From: an uncultured Bacteroidales bacterium | Lineage (GTDB): Bacteria > Bacteroidota > Bacteroidia > Bacteroidales > Muribaculaceae | Direction: 5' to 3' | DNA length: 9,915 nucleotides | NCBI GenBank assembly: GCA_900554715.1 | Contig: USIN01000051.1 | Coordinates: 1 to 9,915, forward strand | Shown: piece after piece, positions 6,128 through 9,915 of the stretch | Layout: every line of letters starts with the position of its first letter | Position numbering within the stretch: position 1 is the stretch's first letter | Notes under the pieces: generated by a model | Told to the model about the DNA's origin: nothing | Databases searched by the model: none | Seen by the model: the letters and a program-made list of their open reading frames with translations, nothing else | Translations under genes and position numbers: made by a program

Positions 6128-8755
6128 TTAATGGCTGAGCGATTCTATCATCGCGTCGAAGGCTTTCTCGAGGCCTTCGGGGTCTTTGCCGCCGGCCTGT
6201 GCGAAACCGGGCTGGCCGCCGCCGCCGCCTTTGATGGCCTTGGCTGCCTCGCGCACGATTGCCGATGCGTTTTTGCCCTGTTTGACGAGCTCGTCCGTGA
6301 GCATGACGGTCAGAAGGGGCTTGCCTGTGCCGTCTGACGTTGCGGCGACGAAGGCAAACGGCTCGCTGACGCGGCCGCGGATGGCGAAAGCAACGTTTTT
6401 GACGATGTCGGGAATGCGCACGCCCTTCATGGCGGCGACGCGCATGCCGCCGACTGTCTTGGCGCCGGCGATAAGCTGGTCGGCAATGGTGTTGACGCGT
6501 TCGTTGAAGTATTCTTCGACCTGATGACGCAGATCGGCGTTCTCCTCGACTGATTTCCTGAGGGCCGAGATGACGTCGGGCGCGTTGTTGAGCATGGCGC
6601 TGGCAGCCTTGAGCACCGATTTCATCTCGTCGATGGCGTTTTCGACGTTTTCGCCGGTAATGGCCTCGATGCGGCGGATGCCTGCGGCGATGCTACTCTC
6701 GCTGACAATCTTGAGAATACCGATGTTGCCGGTGTTGGCTACGTGGGTGCCGCCGCAGAGTTCGACCGAGTCGCCGTAGCGGATGACGCGGACTTCCTCG
6801 CCGTATTTCTCGCCGAAGAGTGCCATGGCGCTCATCTCGCGTGCCTTGGCGATGGGCAGGCTGCGGTGTTCCTCGCGGCTGACGGCCTGACGGATGCGGC
6901 GGTTGACGAGACGCTCGACGCGGCTGATTTCTTCGGGTGTGAGCTTCTGGAAATGAGAGAAGTCAAAGCGCAGCACCTCGGGCGACACGAACGAACCGCG
7001 CTGTTCGACATGTGTGCCGAGCACTTCGCGCAGGGCTTCGTGGAGCAGGTGGGTGGCCGTGTGGTTGCGCGATGTGGCCTCGCGGGCCTCGCTGTCGATG
7101 GCGGCAGTGAACGTGGCGGCGGGGTTGGCGGGCAGTTTCTTTGTCAGATGCACGGCCGAGCCGTTTTCGCGTTTGGTGTCATAGATTTCGACGACCTCGC
7201 CTGTGGCGGTGTCGGTCAGGGTGCCGCGGTCGCCGACCTGACCGCCCATTTCGGCGTAGAAAGGTGTCTCGGCGAGCATTATCTGATAGAATTCGTTGTT
7301 CTTCTGCTTGACGTGGCGATAGCGCAGGATGTTTGTCGTCGTTTCGTTGAAGTCATAACCGACGAATTCCTGATTGCCTTCGTTGACGGTGACCCAGTCT
7401 GAGGCCTCGACGGCGGCGGCGTTGCGGGCGCGCTGTTTCTGTGCCTCCATCTCGCTGTCAAACTCGGCGCGGTCGAGTGTCATGCCGTTTTCCTTGAGGA
7501 TGAGCAGGGTGAGGTCGAGCGGAAAACCGTAGGTGTCATAAAGGGTGAAAGCCTGCTTGCCCGAAATCATGTCTTTGCCGGCGGCGCGGGCGGCGGCCAT
7601 GGCGTCGTCAAGCATCTTGATGCCGTTCTCGAGCGTGCGCAGGAAGGCGTCTTCTTCTTCTTTGATGACCTTCATTATCAGGTCGCGCTGGCTCTTGATT
7701 TCGGGATAGGCGTCGCCCATGCTGTCGATGAGCGTGTCGACAAGACGGTACATGAAGGCGCTCTTCTGGCCGAGGAAGGTGTAGCCGTAGCGCACGGCGC
7801 GGCGCAGGATGCGGCGGATGACATATCCGGCCTTGGCGTTGCCGGGAAGCTGTGAGTCGGCGATAGAGAAGGCTATCGTGCGCACGTGGTCGGCGACGAC
7901 GCGCATGGCGATGTCGACCTTGGTGTCTTCGCCGTATTTCTTGCCCGAGAGCGACGCGATTTTGTCGATCAGCGGAGTGAAGACGTCGGTGTCATAGTTT
8001 GATTTCTTGCCCTGCAGGGCCATGCAGAGGCGCTCGAAGCCCATGCCGGTGTCGATGACCTTGGCGGGCAGCGGTTCGAGTGAGCCGTCGGCCTTGCGGT
8101 TATACTGCATGAAGACGAGGTTCCAGATTTCGATGACCTGCGGATTGTCTTTGTTGACGAGCGACGCTCCGTCGACGGCGGCACGCTCTTCGTCGCTGCG
8201 GAGGTCGATGTGAATCTCCGAGCACGGACCGCAGGGCCCCGTGTCGCCCATTTCCCAGAAATTATCGTGTTTGTTGCCGTTGATGATGTGGCTCGCGGGC
8301 AGATGACGCTCCCAGATCGAGGCGGCCTCGTCGTCGCGGGTCAGGCCTTCGTCGGGCGCGCCCTCGAAGACGGTGGCGTAGAGGCGGTCGGGGTTGAGCT
8401 TGAGCACGTCGACAAGATATTCCCAGGCCCAGTCGATGGCCTCGCGCTTGAAATAGTCGCCGAACGACCAGTTGCCGAGCATCTCAAACATCGTGTGGTG
8501 GTATGTATCCATGCCGACCTCCTCGAGGTCGTTGTGCTTGCCGCTGACACGCAGGCACTTCTGCGAGTCGGCTACACGTCTGAACTTGGGCTCTTTGTTA
8601 CCTAAGATTATATCCTTGAACTGGTTCATGCCCGCGTTGGTGAACATCAGCGTCGGGTCGTCTTTGATTACCATCGGTGCCGACGGTACGATATGATGGT
8701 TCTTGCTGTTGAAAAAGTCTTTGAATGACTCTCTGATCTCTTTAGCTGTAAGCAT
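6128..8755 (-). CDS. alaS: Alanine--tRNA ligase
   Basis: An 875-residue, full-length class II alanyl-tRNA synthetase, which charges tRNA-Ala in the cytoplasm and edits mischarged Ser and Gly. The N-terminal aminoacylation domain shows MFTNAGMNQFKDIILG (37-52), DTYHHTMFEMLGNWSFGDYF (83-102) and class II motif 3 GMGFERL (237-243). The editing domain has the zinc-site HTATH (His565, His569) and CGGTH (Cys667, His671). The C-terminal DHHA1 domain ends with GGGGGQPGFAQAGGKDP (843-859). The ATG at 8753-8755 gives MLTAKEIRESF, the expected family start. The same frame stays open upstream to 9592, but that extension is antisense to the peptidase gene and contains the promoter, so it is not coding. 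alaS is divergent from the M23 gene and shares its promoter region. Confidence 0.97.
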   Translation of the reverse strand: MLTAKEIRESFKDFFNSKNHHIVPSAPMVIKDDPTLMFTNAGMNQFKDIILGNKEPKFRRVADSQKCLRVSGKHNDLEEVGMDTYHHTMFEMLGNWSFGDYFKREAIDWAWEYLVDVLKLNPDRLYATVFEGAPDEGLTRDDEAASIWERHLPASHIINGNKHDNFWEMGDTGPCGPCSEIHIDLRSDEERAAVDGASLVNKDNPQVIEIWNLVFMQYNRKADGSLEPLPAKVIDTGMGFERLCMALQGKKSNYDTDVFTPLIDKIASLSGKKYGEDTKVDIAMRVVADHVRTIAFSIADSQLPGNAKAGYVIRRILRRAVRYGYTFLGQKSAFMYRLVDTLIDSMGDAYPEIKSQRDLIMKVIKEEEDAFLRTLENGIKMLDDAMAAARAAGKDMISGKQAFTLYDTYGFPLDLTLLILKENGMTLDRAEFDSEMEAQKQRARNAAAVEASDWVTVNEGNQEFVGYDFNETTTNILRYRHVKQKNNEFYQIMLAETPFYAEMGGQVGDRGTLTDTATGEVVEIYDTKRENGSAVHLTKKLPANPAATFTAAIDSEAREATSRNHTATHLLHEALREVLGTHVEQRGSFVSPEVLRFDFSHFQKLTPEEISRVERLVNRRIRQAVSREEHRSLPIAKAREMSAMALFGEKYGEEVRVIRYGDSVELCGGTHVANTGNIGILKIVSESSIAAGIRRIEAITGENVENAIDEMKSVLKAASAMLNNAPDVISALRKSVEENADLRHQVEEYFNERVNTIADQLIAGAKTVGGMRVAAMKGVRIPDIVKNVAFAIRGRVSEPFAFVAATSDGTGKPLLTVMLTDELVKQGKNASAIVREAAKAIKGGGGGQPGFAQAGGKDPEGLEKAFDAMIESLSH

Positions 8756-8806
8756 GTGGGAAGATGTAATTATAGTCTTACGTTTAATAAATCCTAAAAT
8801 AATCTG

Positions 8807-8814
8807 CAAAATTA
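8807..8814 (-). promoter_or_regulatory. alaS promoter, -7 box (with -33 box at 8835-8838)
   Basis: On the minus strand TAATTTTG, followed by C, matches TAnnTTTG exactly. A perfect TTTG -33 box lies at 8835-8838, separated by 20 bases, close to the spacing described for Bacteroidetes promoters. Transcription would begin near 8800, giving a leader of about 45 bases. Confidence 0.75.
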
Positions 8815-8826
8815 GTCTAAAGTTAT

Positions 8827-8834
8827 TACTTTTG
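8827..8834 (+). promoter_or_regulatory. M23 peptidase promoter, -7 box (with -33-like box at 8803-8806)
   Basis: TACTTTTG, followed by C, matches TAnnTTTG exactly. TCTG at 8803-8806 is a 3-of-4 match to the TTTG -33 box, again with a 20-base spacer. Transcription would begin near 8840, about 33 bases before the ATG. The element overlaps the alaS promoter almost completely. Confidence 0.7.
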
Positions 8835-8847
8835 CAAAACAAAATCC

Positions 8848-8865
8848 ACTTATATATACATAAGT
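8848..8865 (+). repeat. AT-rich hairpin in the M23 leader
   Basis: ACTTAT (8848-8853) and ATAAGT (8860-8865) form a perfect 6-bp stem with a 6-base loop, ending 7 bases before the ATG. It is weak because it is AT-rich and may be chance; it would lie in the 5' leader of the peptidase mRNA. Confidence 0.3.
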
Positions 8866-8872
8866 AAACCGG

Positions 8873-9844
8873 ATGAGTCAGAAAGCATTCTATCGCTACA
8901 ACCCCGCCACAGAGAACTATGACCGCGTCTATCCCACGGCAGGCGCGCGCTATCGCGCGTATTTCCGCCAGTCGGCGGTCGGCATCGTCGTCGGCGTTGT
9001 GGCTCTCATCCTTGCCTACAACCTCTTCGAACTGCCGCGCGAAAAGAGACTCCACCGCGAACTCGACCGCGTATCGGCCCAGATTGACGTCCTCGACCGC
9101 CGTGCCGACGAAGCCATCGCCGTCATGGAAGAAATCGCCGCCCGCGACAACAACTTCTACCGCGTCATGATGCAGGCCGACCCGATTTCTGACGCGCGCC
9201 GCTATGCCGGACTCGAGCGCCGGCGCAACTATGAGGCCGTCGACAGCATGGGCGACGCTGACCTCACCCGCGCCACCGTCGACCGGCTCGACCGGCTCGA
9301 CCACATGATTTACTCGCAGATAAAATCGTTCGACTTCCTCGCCGACCAGGCCCATCAGCTCAAGGACCGCACCAACCACATCCCCGCGATACAACCCATA
9401 TCCGAGAAATATCTCCGCGCCATGGCCTCGGGCTACGGCTATCGCCGCGACCCGATATACGGCACCACCAAATTCCACGAAGGCATGGACTTCTCCTCGC
9501 CGGTCGGCACACCCGTCTATGCCACCGGCGACGGGCGCGTCACCTCGGCCGCCTGGAACAGCGGCTACGGCAATCTCGTCGAAATCGACCATGGCTATTC
9601 ATACACAACCCGCTACGCCCACCTCTCTGAAATCAGCGTGCGTCCCGGCCAGCAGGTCAAACGCGGCGATCTCATCGGCAAAGTCGGCAACACCGGCAAA
9701 TCCACCGGCTCACACCTCCATTATGAAGTGCGTCTCCGCGGCGTACCCCAGAACCCCGTCAACTACTACTTCTACGACCTCACCCCCGACGAATACGCCG
9801 AAATGATACGTCAGGCCGAAAACGCCGGCCACGTCATGGACTGA
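8873..9844 (+). CDS. Membrane-anchored M23 (LytM-type) peptidoglycan endopeptidase
   Basis: A 323-residue protein. After a short cytoplasmic N-terminus there is one transmembrane helix at about 34-51 (SAVGIVVGVVALILAYNLF). A charged helical, probably coiled-coil region follows at about 55-90. The M23 domain occupies about 180-300 with the zinc ligands FHEGMDF (His202, Asp206), RYAHLS (catalytic-position His250) and SHLHYEV (His281, His283). All key residues are present, so it should cut peptide cross-links in peptidoglycan, or regulate another hydrolase, from the outer face of the inner membrane. A short tail follows the domain. The ATG at 8873 directly follows the promoter and leader. The downstream MerR-type gene starts 17 bases after the stop, suggesting one operon. 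It is divergent from alaS. Confidence 0.93.
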   Translation: MSQKAFYRYNPATENYDRVYPTAGARYRAYFRQSAVGIVVGVVALILAYNLFELPREKRLHRELDRVSAQIDVLDRRADEAIAVMEEIAARDNNFYRVMMQADPISDARRYAGLERRRNYEAVDSMGDADLTRATVDRLDRLDHMIYSQIKSFDFLADQAHQLKDRTNHIPAIQPISEKYLRAMASGYGYRRDPIYGTTKFHEGMDFSSPVGTPVYATGDGRVTSAAWNSGYGNLVEIDHGYSYTTRYAHLSEISVRPGQQVKRGDLIGKVGNTGKSTGSHLHYEVRLRGVPQNPVNYYFYDLTPDEYAEMIRQAENAGHVMD

Positions 9845-9861
9845 TACACACAACCGCCGCC

Positions 9862-9915
9862 ATGGATAACATAGAAAAAAAATACTACAAGATACGCGAA
9901 GTCGCCGACATCCTC
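9862..9915 (+). CDS. Start of a MerR-family transcriptional regulator, cut by window end
   Basis: Eighteen codons are visible, reading MDNIEKKYYKIREVADIL. The YYKIREVADIL pattern is the first helix of the winged helix-turn-helix DNA-binding domain of MerR-type regulators. The ATG is 17 bases after the M23 peptidase stop on the same strand, so it is probably co-transcribed. A MerR-type gene after an M23 gene next to alaS is an order I recall from Bacteroidales. The effector cannot be judged because the rest of the gene is outside the window. Confidence 0.7.
   Translation, partial: MDNIEKKYYKIREVADIL

Noticed and set aside
6743..7402. 219-codon plus-strand ORF inside alaS
   Set aside because: Antisense shadow of the editing-domain region of alaS, with low-complexity composition.
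9279..9302. Short tandem repeat TCGACCGGC in the M23 gene
   Set aside because: It simply encodes DRLDRLD in a helical, charged region; in frame and unremarkable.
8756..9592. In-frame upstream extension of alaS giving a 1154-residue reading frame
   Set aside because: The extra 279 codons are antisense to the M23 peptidase and run through the promoter region; alaS homologues start at MLTAKE-like sequence.

Overview
The window looks like chromosomal DNA of a Bacteroidota bacterium, most likely order Bacteroidales; the GC-rich codon use would suit a Muribaculaceae-like genome, but that family assignment is inference. Four observations support Bacteroidota: promoter -7 boxes of the TAnnTTTG type in both divergent gaps, a large secreted protein with a type IX secretion (T9SS)-like C-terminal tail, the Bacteroidetes form of GlmU, and a divergent alaS / M23 peptidase / MerR arrangement that I recall from Bacteroides relatives. 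No rRNA, tRNA, CRISPR array, insertion sequence or phage gene was seen.

Layout. Bases 2-2985 (+) carry a large secreted surface protein, cut at its 5' end by the window edge, followed with a 4-base stop/start overlap by a small periplasmic DUF1573 protein. This stretch is visibly more AT-rich than the rest. It meets a minus-strand GlmU-like sugar-phosphate transferase (3033-4184) tail to tail. That gene is divergent from rfbC (4251-4796, +), which makes dTDP-L-rhamnose precursor; both serve envelope sugars. rfbC ends at a strong stem-loop terminator.

Bases 4797-5140 would look empty in a length-filtered gene list. They contain a plausible 49-codon minus-strand gene (4884-5033) with a His/Cys-rich N-terminus and one hydrophobic helix. 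Directly upstream of its start codon is a 75-base nested hairpin (5036-5110). This is the least explained part of the window.

Farther right on the minus strand are a lipoprotein of the endonuclease/exonuclease/phosphatase family (5141-6082) and alaS (6128-8755), in the transcription order alaS, endonuclease, then small ORF. alaS is divergent from a membrane-anchored M23 endopeptidase (8873-9844, +), followed 17 bases later by the start of a MerR-type regulator cut by the window end. The alaS and M23 promoters appear superimposed on the same 36 bases.

Most of the window is housekeeping and envelope biology. The possibly new parts are the small His/Cys-rich ORF with its hairpin leader and the mutually overlapping divergent promoter.
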